Source of the DNA: an uncultured Ruminococcus sp.
GTDB taxonomy: Bacteria; Bacillota; Clostridia; Oscillospirales; Acutalibacteraceae
Length of the DNA stretch: 64,000 nucleotides
Reading direction: 5' to 3'
Assembly: GCA_910585865.1 (NCBI GenBank)
Contig: CAJUGO010000006.1
Coordinates: forward strand, 1 to 64,000
Positions 8,714 through 17,442 of this stretch are shown piece after piece (position 1 is the stretch's first letter; every line of letters starts with the position of its first letter). The notes beneath the pieces were generated by a model, which was not told the origin of the DNA, did not search any database, and saw only the letters and a list, made by a program, of their open reading frames with translations. The position numbers and the translations under genes were made by a program.

Positions 8714-9143
8714 CTTGGCGGGCTATGGTCTTTTCAAGCGTCACAGTTGTGCCCTCCGAAACTCTCGATTTCACCTTTACCTTATCGCAAAAGCTTTGCA
8801 TGACCGCAAAACCAAGTCCTGCACGTTCTTCTTCAGGTGCAGTGGTATAAAGCGGTTCCATAGCTTTTTCTATATTTTCTATTCCGCAGCCCTTGTCGCG
8901 GATTTTAATTATTACTTTATTTGTATCGGTAATCCTGCCCTTTATGTATATTGTTCCGTTTGACCTTCTGTACCCGTGGACAATACAATTTGTTACTGCT
9001 TCTGATACTGCAGTTTTTATGTCGCTTAATTCATTTATTGTGGGGTCAAGATTCATAATAAAAGCAGCTGCAACACTTCTTGCAAAAGCCTCGTTACAGC
9101 TTTTTGAAGGAAAACTTAAACTCATTTCATTGACTGTTTTCAT
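8706..9143 (-). CDS. spoIIAB: Anti-sigma F factor / serine kinase SpoIIAB
   Basis: 145 residues of the GHKL ATPase-kinase fold. The N-box is DIKTAVSEAVTNCIVHGY, the ATP-lid region starts with DKGCGIENIEKAMEP, and GLGFAVM follows. SpoIIAB binds and inhibits sigma F and phosphorylates SpoIIAA. Its ATG overlaps the TGA of spoIIAA (ATGA), and its end overlaps the start of sigF, so the three genes are likely translationally coupled. Length and motif order match the family. Confidence 0.95.
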   Translation of the reverse strand: MKTVNEMSLSFPSKSCNEAFARSVAAAFIMNLDPTINELSDIKTAVSEAVTNCIVHGYRRSNGTIYIKGRITDTNKVIIKIRDKGCGIENIEKAMEPLYTTAPEEERAGLGFAVMQSFCDKVKVKSRVSEGTTVTLEKTIARQDV

Positions 9144-9442
9144 CGCAATACCCCCAGTCCCTCTATCCCCGACATAGCGAAGATTCTGTACATTCTGTCC
9201 GGAATATTAGTTACTCTAAGCATACCGCCAATAAGCTTCATCTGGCGATACCGTCCCATCACAAGACCTATTCCCGATGAATCCATAAACGACACTCCCG
9301 AAAAGTCCAAATACAACACCTTTGGCTTAAGCGACTGTGCCGCTCCGTCAATCCTTGTGCGAATTTTGGCAGCTGTATCATGGTCGATTTCGCCGTCTAT
9401 GTACGCAGTAAGAATATTATTTTCAAATTCTGTTTTAAGCAT
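9140..9442 (-). CDS. spoIIAA: Anti-anti-sigma F factor SpoIIAA (STAS domain)
   Basis: 100 residues from the ATG at 9442, chosen because AAAGGGATG sits just upstream and the STAS domain begins there (the frame runs on to 9544 but has no start signal). The motif FMDSSGIGL contains the serine phosphorylated by SpoIIAB (Ser56 by this numbering, equal to Ser58 of B. subtilis). The unphosphorylated form releases sigma F from SpoIIAB. First gene of the spoIIA operon; the family is usually 110-117 residues, so this one is slightly short at the C-terminus. Confidence 0.93.
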   Translation of the reverse strand: MLKTEFENNILTAYIDGEIDHDTAAKIRTRIDGAAQSLKPKVLYLDFSGVSFMDSSGIGLVMGRYRQMKLIGGMLRVTNIPDRMYRIFAMSGIEGLGVLR

Positions 9443-9591
9443 TTCAACATCCCTTTCCCGAAAATTTATGCTAAACTGTTTTAGAGCCTGTATAACAAGA
9501 TTATCGGAATTTAACTTATAACAGCCGCCTATTCGGCAAGGCAAATAGAAAATTATTGATAATAAATACTATCTGCCCGCCAAGACGCACG

Positions 9592-9626
9592 AAAAAACTC
9601 CATACTTATAATAAATAGTATGGAGT
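9592..9626 (-). terminator. Terminator after folC
   Basis: On the minus strand the perfect 10-bp stem ACTCCATACT/AGTATGGAGT with a 10-base AT loop is followed by TTTTTTC. It separates the folC operon from spoIIA, which lies downstream on the same strand. Confidence 0.88.
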
Positions 9627-9664
9627 AAAAAATTTGTTTTATTCTGTTGTCGGTAAAATTTTCT

Positions 9665-10966
9665 TTATTTTTTATTACAGTCCTTAACTGTATTCATAAT
9701 GTACGGACGAATTTCTCCTGCAAGGTACAGTGAACCGCATATCACAACAGCACAGTCAGATTGAAGAGCCTTTTGATATGCAACATCAAAGGCATGCTGT
9801 GCACTTTCAAAAACAACGGTTTCATCAATATACTTTGCACATTTCTTCATTAGAAGAGAAGGTGACATAGCTCTGGGATTTTTTACAGGAACAGTGTACA
9901 CACAATCAAAAACATCTTTGATCAGCTTAATGGAATTATCAGTATCCTTATCGGCAAGCATTCCGATTATTCCTATAATATATTTGTCCTTCAAAAATTC
10001 GTCAATTGATTTTTTCAGAGCCTCTATGCCATTTGGGTTATGTGCACCGTCAAGCAAAACAATAGGATCTTCCCCTAACAGTTCAAGTCTTGCAGGATTT
10101 ACCGCATTGGCAAATCCCTGCTGTATTTGGAAATCGGAAATGTCCAAATATCCGTTCAGTCTGAGCAAATCAATTGCGGCAAGGGCTGTTTTAGCGTTTT
10201 CTATCTGATGTGCCCCTGCAAGTGACAAATTAATCTGAATTCCGTTGTAATTAAACCTGCTTCCCGTCAGTGTTCTTTCCACCGCGCTTATGTCAACACC
10301 CTCGCTTTTTGCAAGCGGAATCTTAAGCTTTCTTGCATATTGTTCAATAATCTGCATTACCGCGGGAGTCTGTGCTGAGGTTACTGCCATGGAATATTCC
10401 TTTAAAATACCGCACTTCTGATGTGTAATTTCCTCTTCTGTACTGCCAAGCACAGCAGTATGGTCAAGTCCTATCACAGTGATTACCGAACATAACGGCG
10501 CTTTTATGGTGTTTGTACAGTCAAGAAGTCCTCCCATGCCTGTTTCAAGCACAACAATATCGCATTTTTGCTTTGCATGAATATAAAACTGTAAAGCGTT
10601 TACATATTCAAACTCAGTAATTATTGTGCCCTCATCATGCAAACTTTCAATAACAGGAAATGTATTTTCAACGGCCGACACAAGTTCATCTTTACTGATC
10701 ATTGAATTATTAATCTGTATCCGTTCACGAAAATCAGTAATATACGGCGAAATAAACAATCCCGTTTTGTAGCCTGCCGACACAAGCACCGACGAAAGCA
10801 TTGCGCAAACGGAGCCTTTTCCGTTTGTTCCGGCAACGTGTATATATTTCAGTTTATCCTGAGGATTGTCAAGCCTGTCAAGCAGAATTCTCATTCTGTC
10901 AAGTCCGGGGCGTGATCCGAATGCCAGCAAGGAATGAATTTTTTCAATCGCCTCATCATATGTCAT
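9665..10966 (-). CDS. folC: Folylpolyglutamate synthase / dihydrofolate synthase
   Basis: 433 residues of the Mur-ligase-like FolC family. The ATP loop is VAGTNGKGSVCAMLSS near residue 45, followed by FISPYITDFRERIQIN, the folate-binding loop region, and later ETGMGGLLDCTN and LLDGAHNPNG. The enzyme adds glutamate to dihydropteroate and/or folates in the cytoplasm. The ATG overlaps the stop of rsmI by one base (TAATG), so it is probably coupled to the upstream genes. Length is normal. Whether it does both reactions is not decidable from sequence. Confidence 0.95.
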   Translation of the reverse strand: MTYDEAIEKIHSLLAFGSRPGLDRMRILLDRLDNPQDKLKYIHVAGTNGKGSVCAMLSSVLVSAGYKTGLFISPYITDFRERIQINNSMISKDELVSAVENTFPVIESLHDEGTIITEFEYVNALQFYIHAKQKCDIVVLETGMGGLLDCTNTIKAPLCSVITVIGLDHTAVLGSTEEEITHQKCGILKEYSMAVTSAQTPAVMQIIEQYARKLKIPLAKSEGVDISAVERTLTGSRFNYNGIQINLSLAGAHQIENAKTALAAIDLLRLNGYLDISDFQIQQGFANAVNPARLELLGEDPIVLLDGAHNPNGIEALKKSIDEFLKDKYIIGIIGMLADKDTDNSIKLIKDVFDCVYTVPVKNPRAMSPSLLMKKCAKYIDETVVFESAQHAFDVAYQKALQSDCAVVICGSLYLAGEIRPYIMNTVKDCNKK

Positions 10967-11787
10967 TATAACAGCTCCCTGTAAATTTCGTTTTTCTTAT
11001 ATCCTGTAATCTGGGCTGCCTGCTTTGCAGCGTCGGTAGGCTTTGCGCCGCTTTCAATCAGCTTTCTGGCTGTTTCAACAGCATATTCCAGCGTAAGTTC
11101 TTCTTCATCCTGCTTTGGCGCACCCTCAAGCACTAGTACAAACTCGCCCTTTAAACTGCCGTCAGAAAGATTCTCAGCAGCATATTTAGTCGTAGTGCGT
11201 ATAACTTCCTCATGAATTTTTGTAAGTTCACGCACAATTGACAATCTGCGTTCTCCAAATGCTGCATAAAGGTCGCGGAGAGTTGCAGGCAGTTTGTGAG
11301 GAGCTTCATAAAAAATCATAGTACGGTGTTCATTTTTAAGACTATGTAAATGTTCATTGCGGCTTTTTTTATTGACACTTAAAAATCCTTCAAATGTAAA
11401 TCTCCCCGTTTCAAGTCCTGAAACTGCAAGTGCAGATATCACTGCACTCGGACCCGGAATTACAACGGTTTGGATTCCTCTCTCTTCGCACAGCTTTATT
11501 AAATCTTCTCCGGGATCTGAAATACAGGGCATACCTGCGTCAGTAACTATTGCGCAATTTTCTCCCTGCTCAATACGACTGCATATAATTTCGCCCCGTT
11601 CACGCTTATTATGTTCATAATAACTGACCATAGGTTTTTTTATGCCGAAATGATTTAGCAGTTTCAGCGTTACCCTTGTGTCCTCGGCAGCTATAAAGTC
11701 AACGCTTTCAAGTGTCTGAACCGCTCTGGGTGAAAGGTCGGAAAGGTTCCCGATTGGTGTACCGGTAACATATAAAATTCCGCTCAA
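10966..11787 (-). CDS. rsmI: 16S rRNA 2'-O-ribose C1402 methyltransferase RsmI
   Basis: 273 residues of the tetrapyrrole-methylase-like family. The N-terminus ILYVTGTPIGNLSDLSPRA, then AEDTR, YYEHN, SDAGMPCISDPG, IPGPSA and ALAVSG are the RsmI signature set in order. It methylates the 2'-OH of C1402 of 16S rRNA. The start is a TTG at 11787 with GGAGGGGAG just upstream; it overlaps the TGA of the trmN6-type gene by 4 bases. The trmN6-rsmI order is the same as yabB-yabC in Bacillus. Confidence 0.95.
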   Translation of the reverse strand: MSGILYVTGTPIGNLSDLSPRAVQTLESVDFIAAEDTRVTLKLLNHFGIKKPMVSYYEHNKRERGEIICSRIEQGENCAIVTDAGMPCISDPGEDLIKLCEERGIQTVVIPGPSAVISALAVSGLETGRFTFEGFLSVNKKSRNEHLHSLKNEHRTMIFYEAPHKLPATLRDLYAAFGERRLSIVRELTKIHEEVIRTTTKYAAENLSDGSLKGEFVLVLEGAPKQDEEELTLEYAVETARKLIESGAKPTDAAKQAAQITGYKKNEIYRELL

Positions 11788-12521
11788 ATTCTCCCCTCCT
11801 TATAGCTACCGTAAATTCTTATCATTTCTTCAGAAAATTCTCCGTTTTCATTCTCAATGAAAAGAGCAGGCAATACATTTAGAAAACCTCTGCTGCCACC
11901 CCGTCTGCCTTCAAGCAAAAATAACTTTGGTGCTTTTGCAGTACGCTGCTGTACCATCCTCAAAATTTTAGGTTCTATTGAAAATTTTCTCATTGATTCC
12001 ATAACATCTGCAAGCCTTTCAGGACGCTGGCAAATGCAAAACCTGCCGCCGAACTGCAAAAGCTTAGAAGCACATTCACAAATATCATCAAGTGTACATT
12101 CTGTTTCGTGACGTGCTACCTGCCTTGCGCTGTCCGGATTCATTATGCCTCCGCCGCCTATTTTATACGGAGGATTACAGGAAACCAAATCGAAATAACC
12201 GTACGGAATCTTTCCCTTTAAGTCTTTTAAATCATAATTTAATATTTTAATATTATTGCCAAGATTATTCAGTTCAACGCTCTTTTGTGCAAGTTCGCAA
12301 GCATTTGACTGGATTTCAACGGCAAAAACCTCAAGACTTCGGTTATTTCTGCACCACAAAAGCGGAATCGTTCCGCACCCCGTGCCGAGGTCAACGCATT
12401 TTTTTCTTCCGTGCGGCTTTGAAAAATCAGCAAGCAGTATTGTATCTGTTGAAAAATGATAACTGTCGGAAACAAAAACTTTAATTCCGTTTCCCAAAGG
12501 TTCAGTGTGAATATTTTGCAT
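11784..12521 (-). CDS. trmN6: tRNA1(Val) A37 N6-methyltransferase-like protein
   Basis: 245 residues with a Rossmann methyltransferase fold. VDLGTGCGTIPLLW is the AdoMet-binding motif and SCNPPYKIGGGG is the NPPY motif of N6-adenine methyltransferases. Family and context (holB-ricT-trmN6-rsmI) match YabB/TrmN6 of Firmicutes, which probably methylates A37 of a tRNA. The ATG has AAGGAAAAA upstream. It is the first gene of the trmN6-rsmI-folC run, separated from the ferredoxin gene by a hairpin. Confidence 0.9.
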   Translation of the reverse strand: MQNIHTEPLGNGIKVFVSDSYHFSTDTILLADFSKPHGRKKCVDLGTGCGTIPLLWCRNNRSLEVFAVEIQSNACELAQKSVELNNLGNNIKILNYDLKDLKGKIPYGYFDLVSCNPPYKIGGGGIMNPDSARQVARHETECTLDDICECASKLLQFGGRFCICQRPERLADVMESMRKFSIEPKILRMVQQRTAKAPKLFLLEGRRGGSRGFLNVLPALFIENENGEFSEEMIRIYGSYKEGRI

Positions 12522-12574
12522 ATTTTTTCCTTTTTAAGTTAAGAAAATCTGGTATTAATATTTTTACAGACAGA

Positions 12575-12602
12575 AAGCGGCAAGGGGTTACCCTTGCCGC
12601 TT
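12575..12602 (-). terminator. Strong GC-rich hairpin between ferredoxin and trmN6 genes
   Basis: Perfect 12-bp stem AAGCGGCAAGGG/CCCTTGCCGCTT with a 4-base loop. The minus-strand side is followed by TCTGTCTG rather than a clean T-run, so termination may be partial and allow some read-through into trmN6. Confidence 0.65.
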
Positions 12603-12630
12603 GTTTGATTATAAATCCGTTAACCCCGAA

Positions 12631-12801
12631 TTAAGCTTCCTGTGGAGCACCAACAGGGCAAACATCGGCACAAGAGCCGCAATCAGCACAAGCATCTGCA
12701 TTAATTACATACTTGCCGTCGCCCTCAGAAATAGCTTCACAAGGACAAGCATCAGCACAAGCACCGCACATAATGCATTCGTCATTAATTATGTATGCCA
12801 T
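12631..12801 (-). CDS. 2[4Fe-4S] ferredoxin (56 residues)
   Basis: Short gene read directly from the minus strand: ATG at 12801 with a perfect AAGGAGGT upstream, TAA at 12631. The 56-residue product begins MAYIINDECIMCGAC and has two CxxCxxCxxxCP clusters: Cys9, 12, 15, 19 and Cys38, 41, 44, 48, with one extra Cys21 and little sequence between them besides a GDGKYVINAD linker. This is the classical clostridial ferredoxin: each cluster carries one low-potential electron in the cytoplasm. It lies between ricT and trmN6, where many Firmicutes carry yabA. Codon use is rich in GCT/TGT, as in a highly expressed gene. Confidence 0.97.
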   Translation of the reverse strand: MAYIINDECIMCGACADACPCEAISEGDGKYVINADACADCGSCADVCPVGAPQEA

Positions 12802-12924
12802 AGGAATACCTCCTTAATAAATTTCAACTATATTGTAACATATTTTTTAAAAAAAGCAACCGTTTGGAAATAAATTTCTGTTTTTTACAAATAATAGAAA
12901 TTATTCTGTAGGATTTAGCAATTT

Positions 12925-13791
12925 TTACTCCAAACCTTTTAATTCCTCAAGCTCTTTTCTGTCCACTTTTATATAACCGTCCTTGACCAGCTTGCACTGC
13001 TTGACTGCAAATGTCTTTGGTGCAACATCATCAGGAGTATTGTTAAGCTTTACTTTAAGTGTTCTTGCAATAAGATTGTTTTCAACAACAAGTCCTCTTC
13101 CTTCCGGAGTATTTACAATTGCACCTATCTTCGGAGTTTTTCTAAGCAGATCAGTATATGCCTCCTGTTCATACTTAAGACAACACATAAGTCTTCCGCA
13201 CGTTCCGGATATTTTAACCGGAGACAGTGAAAGTCCCTGTTCTTTTGCCATTTTTATTGATACAGGCTGAAATTCACCCATAAAGCTTGCACAGCAAAAC
13301 GGTTTGCCGCATATACCGAGTCCTCCGAGCATTTTTGCCTCATCACGCACACCAATCTGACGAAGCTCTATCCTCGTTCTGAAAACAGACGCAAGATCTT
13401 TTACCAGCGTACGGAAGTCTACTCTGCCGTCTGCTGTAAAATAGAACAGTATTTTGCTGTTGTCAAAAGTATATTCAACATTTACCAGTTTCATATCAAG
13501 ATTATGCTGAATAATTTTTTGTTCACATATTTTATATGCTTCCTTTTCTCTGAGCTTGTTTTCTGCAAGATGATTTAAATCCTCTTCCGTTGCAATCCTG
13601 ATAAGAGGCTTAAGCGGATGAGCAAGCTCTCTTTCATCAACATTTTTGTTTGGAGTAGCAACCTCACCGCATTCAAGACCCCTTGCAGTTTCAACAATTA
13701 CCATATCTCCTGTATTAAGTTTATTATCAAGCGGGTCAAAGTAGTACACCTTGCCTACTTCTTTAAATCTTACTCCGATTACCTCTGCCAT
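12925..13791 (-). CDS. ricT: PSP1-domain protein RicT (YaaT)
   Basis: 288 residues from the ATG at 13791, which has AGGAGG 6 bases upstream; the frame continues upstream but without signals. The PSP1 domain is recognisable, with the cysteine pattern CGKPFCC and TCGRLMCCLKYE that ligates iron-sulfur clusters in the RicA/RicF/RicT (Y-) complex. In Bacillus the complex speeds phosphorelay output, mRNA maturation through RNase Y and sporulation. The gene overlaps the end of holB by 13 bases, as in the conserved holB-yaaT order. Confidence 0.92.
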   Translation of the reverse strand: MAEVIGVRFKEVGKVYYFDPLDNKLNTGDMVIVETARGLECGEVATPNKNVDERELAHPLKPLIRIATEEDLNHLAENKLREKEAYKICEQKIIQHNLDMKLVNVEYTFDNSKILFYFTADGRVDFRTLVKDLASVFRTRIELRQIGVRDEAKMLGGLGICGKPFCCASFMGEFQPVSIKMAKEQGLSLSPVKISGTCGRLMCCLKYEQEAYTDLLRKTPKIGAIVNTPEGRGLVVENNLIARTLKVKLNNTPDDVAPKTFAVKQCKLVKDGYIKVDRKELEELKGLE

Positions 13792-14642
13792 GAAATCCTC
13801 CTGTATTCTCCGCACAACCAAGTTGTGAGCAGATTTATGTTAATATTTTGTGTAATCTTTATTTTCGCATTTTCCGTAATCTCAATCATTTGTATTATTC
13901 TTGCCTTTGTAAAGCGTGTTGCCAATGACTTTCCCAGCTCTGCGTCAAAAACTGCACCTACACCTGAAACAGCCGCGAGTCCGTCACGAAAAATCAATTT
14001 TACTATGAGCAAAGTTTCATCTGCACTGTCCTTTTCCAACAGGACATTAAGCGCTTTAAGCAAATCATATTCACGTGCAGACAAAATACCTTTAACAATA
14101 CCCCTGGCATTTTCACAAGCTGTATCTGAAAATACATCATGCGTTTTAAGCCTGAGCACAACAGATCTTGAAAGAATTGTTGCAAGAAGCTTTTTGGAAT
14201 TTTCACACAGCAGAATAAAAAGTACGTTTTGCGGCGGCTCCTCAAGCAGTTTTAAAAAAGCATTCTGCACAATAGGAGACAGCCTGTTTTCCGCGTCCTC
14301 AAAAATATAAACCTTTGCCGCAGCTTCATTCGGCTTAATATATGCGTCTTTTGAAATTTCACGCATTTGGTCAATTGAATATGATTTTGACTTTTTTTCC
14401 GGATATGCATATTTTATGTCAGCATGAGCTGCATTAAATGCCTTACGGCATTGTCCGCACTGTCCGCAGGGGCGCTCGGTATCAATACACACCGCATACA
14501 TAGACAAAAATTTTGCAAGCTCAAAAGATTTCGTTTTATCTTTGCTCTCTATAATGACAGCATGAGGTATTCTGCCCTGAACATCAAGCGCGTTAAGCGT
14601 TTGTTTTGTATTTTCATCAAATTCAAATCCCTTAAAATTCAA
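13779..14642 (-). CDS. holB: DNA polymerase III subunit delta prime
   Basis: 287 residues from the TTG at 14642, which has GGGGAGG 7 bases upstream; the frame starting at 14696 has no signal. The RPCGQCGQCRKAFNAAHADI segment is the zinc-binding site of clamp-loader subunits. NAFLKLLEEPPQNVLFIL and SR in ILSRSVVLRLK (arginine finger region) follow. HolB is part of the clamp-loader complex. No Walker A is visible in this copy, consistent with delta prime. First gene of the holB-ricT pair; no tmk lies upstream. Confidence 0.9.
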   Translation of the reverse strand: MNFKGFEFDENTKQTLNALDVQGRIPHAVIIESKDKTKSFELAKFLSMYAVCIDTERPCGQCGQCRKAFNAAHADIKYAYPEKKSKSYSIDQMREISKDAYIKPNEAAAKVYIFEDAENRLSPIVQNAFLKLLEEPPQNVLFILLCENSKKLLATILSRSVVLRLKTHDVFSDTACENARGIVKGILSAREYDLLKALNVLLEKDSADETLLIVKLIFRDGLAAVSGVGAVFDAELGKSLATRFTKARIIQMIEITENAKIKITQNININLLTTWLCGEYRRISWQR

Positions 14643-14737
14643 CGCCGAACCTCCCCGCTGACATATTTCAGACTTGTGAGTGTATATACAATACACCCGA
14701 TAGTAATTATATCATTAACGCACGATTTTTTCCACTG

Positions 14738-15208
14738 TTATTTTAAGGATACCGTGTTAGTTATAATTTCACCGTTTTCCGTTATATCAATGTAACCGTA
14801 TGACGCATAATACCCGCGGCAAGAACCCGGATTAAGAATATACAGCCCGTCATCATAGGTACTTAACGGAATATGTGTATGTCCGAACAGTAAAATATCA
14901 GCCTCTTCCTGTCTCGCTGCGGACACTGCCTGGTAAATTCCCGTTTTAACATTATAAAGATGACCGTGTGTAATAAAAATCTTTTTTCCATTCACGTTAA
15001 GCGTCTCTGTAGACGGAAAAAAGCTGTTCCAGTCACAGTTGCCACGCACCCCTGTTATCATTTTATCTTTTATATTGTCTTTAAGGTATTGCAGCTGATT
15101 ATCACCGTCGCCGCAATGTATTATTATTTCCGCCTTCGGCTGTGCATTTACCGCACGGATAAGACTGTTCAGATCACCGTGCGTATCAGAGACTACTAAA
15201 ATACGCAT
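14738..15208 (-). CDS. YfcE/MJ0936-type metallophosphodiesterase
   Basis: 156 residues of the calcineurin-like phosphoesterase fold. Metal ligands are visible in order: SDTHGD, HCGDGD, GVRGNCD, THGH and FGHTH. YfcE-type enzymes are manganese-dependent phosphodiesterases; the natural substrate is not known. The ATG has GGAGT upstream. It is divergent from the small operon at 15269, with 60 bases between the starts. Confidence 0.88.
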   Translation of the reverse strand: MRILVVSDTHGDLNSLIRAVNAQPKAEIIIHCGDGDNQLQYLKDNIKDKMITGVRGNCDWNSFFPSTETLNVNGKKIFITHGHLYNVKTGIYQAVSAARQEEADILLFGHTHIPLSTYDDGLYILNPGSCRGYYASYGYIDITENGEIITNTVSLK

Positions 15209-15268
15209 ATTATTAAATACTCCGTTCTAAAAATTAAATAAGTGCATAGAATGTGTTGAGGTGTTAGT

Positions 15269-15502
15269 ATGGCTGATAAAAATATTAATAAAATGCTGAA
15301 TGAATTGTCAGGAAAACTGGGAATATCAGAGCAGCAAATTGAAAATGCCGCCAAAAACGGTGACATCAAAAATATGTTAAAAAATGCAGATGAAAAACAA
15401 ACAAAGCAGATTGAGGAAATTTTAAGCGACCCGAAAAAGGCACAAAAGCTGCTTGAAAGCCCGCAGGCACAAGCGCTTTTAAAGCTGTTTGGCGGAGAAT
15501 AA
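15269..15502 (+). CDS. Small charged helical protein, first gene of a three-gene unknown operon
   Basis: 77 residues, all-helical by composition, Lys-, Gln- and Asp-rich, without a signal peptide. It holds two similar stretches, KMLNELSGKLGISEQQIE and ILSDPKKAQKLLESPQAQALL, and the second resembles the N-terminus of the next protein (QILSNPEALKQVQSLGEQLG), so the two genes may be related by duplication. A GAGGTG precedes the ATG. The next gene starts 3 bases after its stop. I do not recognise a named family. Confidence 0.6.
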   Translation: MADKNINKMLNELSGKLGISEQQIENAAKNGDIKNMLKNADEKQTKQIEEILSDPKKAQKLLESPQAQALLKLFGGE

Positions 15503-15505
15503 ATT

Positions 15506-15859
15506 ATGTCCGAGCTGCAAGATAAACTAAATCAGATTCTGAGCAATCCCGAGGCTTTAAAACAAGTGCAAAGCCTTGGGGAACAGCTTGGTCTGTCAAA
15601 AAAATCCGAGCCTCCTCAGCCCTCACCCAAAGCCGAAATGCAGATTCCAAACAATCTTATGGGCGATGATATGCTCAAAACCATAGCACGTATTGCGCCG
15701 CTGATGAGTTCCGTTAAAGGAGACGACAACACAACCCGTTTGCTTAATTCGCTTCGGCCGTTTCTTTCCGGAGAAAAGCAAAATAAGCTGGATCAAGCAG
15801 AAAAAATGCTTAAAATCTTAAAAATCATGCCGCTGCTCAAAGACAGCGGTCTGTTTTGA
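15506..15859 (+). CDS. Small helical protein, second gene of unknown operon
   Basis: 117 residues. An N-terminal helical unit (DKLNQILSNPEALKQVQSLG), a Pro/Ser-rich hinge (PPQPSPK), then MLKTIARIAPLMSSV, LLNSLRPFLSGEKQ and MLKILKIMPLL, which are amphipathic helices with regularly spaced Leu, Ile and Met. No catalytic motif. Similar small proteins occur in Clostridia beside housekeeping genes; function is unknown. Translation is likely coupled to the first gene. Confidence 0.6.
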   Translation: MSELQDKLNQILSNPEALKQVQSLGEQLGLSKKSEPPQPSPKAEMQIPNNLMGDDMLKTIARIAPLMSSVKGDDNTTRLLNSLRPFLSGEKQNKLDQAEKMLKILKIMPLLKDSGLF

Positions 15860-15873
15860 CAAGGGGTGACAAC

Positions 15874-16179
15874 ATGCCAAGTTTTGAAGAGGAAGCCTTT
15901 ACAAGAGCTCAGCAAATGCACAGGCGCCCGCCGTATCGCAGAGAAGCAACTCAAAACAAAGATGTTCCGCAGGCGGAAAAAAACAATATAAACGAAGATA
16001 CCTTAAAAGATGAAAAAAGCAAAAGCGAACCGGCAGGCACAAATAACAGGCATGAAAGCCTGCTTGACATTATGTTTAAAAACAAAGAACAAAGCTTAAT
16101 ATTACTGCTTATAATACTGCTGATGGAGGAAAATACCGAACCGTCGTTACTTCTTGCATTAATGTATCTTCTGCTCTGA
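15874..16179 (+). CDS. Small protein with hydrophobic C-terminal tail, third gene of unknown operon
   Basis: 101 residues from the ATG at 15874, chosen because AAGGGGTG stands just before it; an in-frame TTG at 15856 overlaps the previous stop. The first ~60 residues are polar and charged. The end, EQSLILLLIILLMEENTEPSLLLALMYLLL, is two short hydrophobic helices around a Glu-Asn turn, which could insert in the membrane or pack as a hairpin. Its stop abuts that of proA on the other strand with no base between. Confidence 0.6.
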   Translation: MPSFEEEAFTRAQQMHRRPPYRREATQNKDVPQAEKNNINEDTLKDEKSKSEPAGTNNRHESLLDIMFKNKEQSLILLLIILLMEENTEPSLLLALMYLLL

Positions 16180-17424
16180 TTATCTTATCTGTCCGCACCC
16201 TTTGATAATATACTTGGAACTTGTAAGTTCGTTAAGTCCCATAGGACCTCTTGCATGCAGTTTTTGGGTTGAAATTCCTATTTCTGCGCCAAGCCCAAAT
16301 TCACCTCCGTCTGTAAACCGTGTGGACGCATTTACATAAACAGCAGCAGAATCAACCCTTGATGAAAACTCATTTGCACTGTTGTAGTCATTCGTAACTA
16401 TACATTCGCTGTGTCCCGTGCTGTATTTTGCAATGTGAGAAATTGCATTATCAAGATCATCAACTACCTTAACAGCAAGGATATAATCCAAAAATTCAAC
16501 GCTGTAGTCTTCCTCAGTGGCAGGAACAACACTGTTGCCCAAGATTTTTCTTGTAACTTCACAGCCGCGTATTTCCACGGATTTTTTATCAAGCTCTGCC
16601 TTAATTGCCGGCAGAGCTTCTGCTGCTATATCTTTGTGTACAAGCACGGTCTCAATTGCATTGCACACAGACGGGCGGGAAGTCTTTGCATTAAAGACAA
16701 TATTTTTCGCCATTTCAACATCTGCACTTTTGTCAATGTAAACATGACAATTACCGACGCCTGTTTCAATTACAGGTACCTTTGCATTATTTACAACGCT
16801 TTTAATAAGTCCTGTTCCGCCCCTTGGGATTAAAACATCAAGATAATCAGAAAGCTGCATAAGCTCGGTAGCACTTTCACGGGATGTATCCTCAACCAAT
16901 GCTATGCAGTCGCGCGGAAAGCCTGCTTCTTCAATTGCAGTTCTCATAATACGGGCAACAGCCTTGTTTGAGTTTATAGCTTCTTTGCCGCCTCTTAAAA
17001 TCACAGCGCTGCCTGCCTTAAGGCACAATGCTGCCGCATCAGAGGTAACGTTAGGACGAGCCTCATATATTATACCTATAACACCCATTGGAACAGTAAC
17101 CTTTTCAATTTGCAAACCGTTTTTAAGCGTTTTTCCGTCAAGAATTTTTCCAATCGGATCGGGCAAAGCCGCTACCTGCTCAACTCCGGCGGCCATATCG
17201 TTTATTCTTTCCTCGCTCAGTTTCAGTCTGTCAAGCAAAGAATTTGTAAGTCCCGCTTTTTTTCCGTTTTCAATATCAATATTGTTTGCTTCTATTATTT
17301 CTCTGCTGTTGTTGCGCAGAGCATCTGCAATCAACTTCAAGGCAACATTCTTTTTTGCTCCTGCCGTCATAAGAAATCTTGACGCAGCCTTTGCATTTGC
17401 ACCCATAATCTCAAGATTTGTCAT
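16180..17424 (-). CDS. proA: Gamma-glutamyl phosphate reductase
   Basis: 414 residues of the aldehyde dehydrogenase superfamily. VTVPMGVIGIIYEARPNVTSDAAALCLKAG and LRGGKEAINSN are ProA signatures; the catalytic Cys is in SRPSVCNAIETVLVH. It reduces gamma-glutamyl phosphate to the semialdehyde with NADPH in the second step of proline synthesis. Pairs with proB 18 bases upstream on the same strand. There is no terminator between it and the convergent operon at its 3' end. Confidence 0.96.
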   Translation of the reverse strand: MTNLEIMGANAKAASRFLMTAGAKKNVALKLIADALRNNSREIIEANNIDIENGKKAGLTNSLLDRLKLSEERINDMAAGVEQVAALPDPIGKILDGKTLKNGLQIEKVTVPMGVIGIIYEARPNVTSDAAALCLKAGSAVILRGGKEAINSNKAVARIMRTAIEEAGFPRDCIALVEDTSRESATELMQLSDYLDVLIPRGGTGLIKSVVNNAKVPVIETGVGNCHVYIDKSADVEMAKNIVFNAKTSRPSVCNAIETVLVHKDIAAEALPAIKAELDKKSVEIRGCEVTRKILGNSVVPATEEDYSVEFLDYILAVKVVDDLDNAISHIAKYSTGHSECIVTNDYNSANEFSSRVDSAAVYVNASTRFTDGGEFGLGAEIGISTQKLHARGPMGLNELTSSKYIIKGCGQIR

Positions 17425-17442
17425 AATAATTCCTCCCTAATA

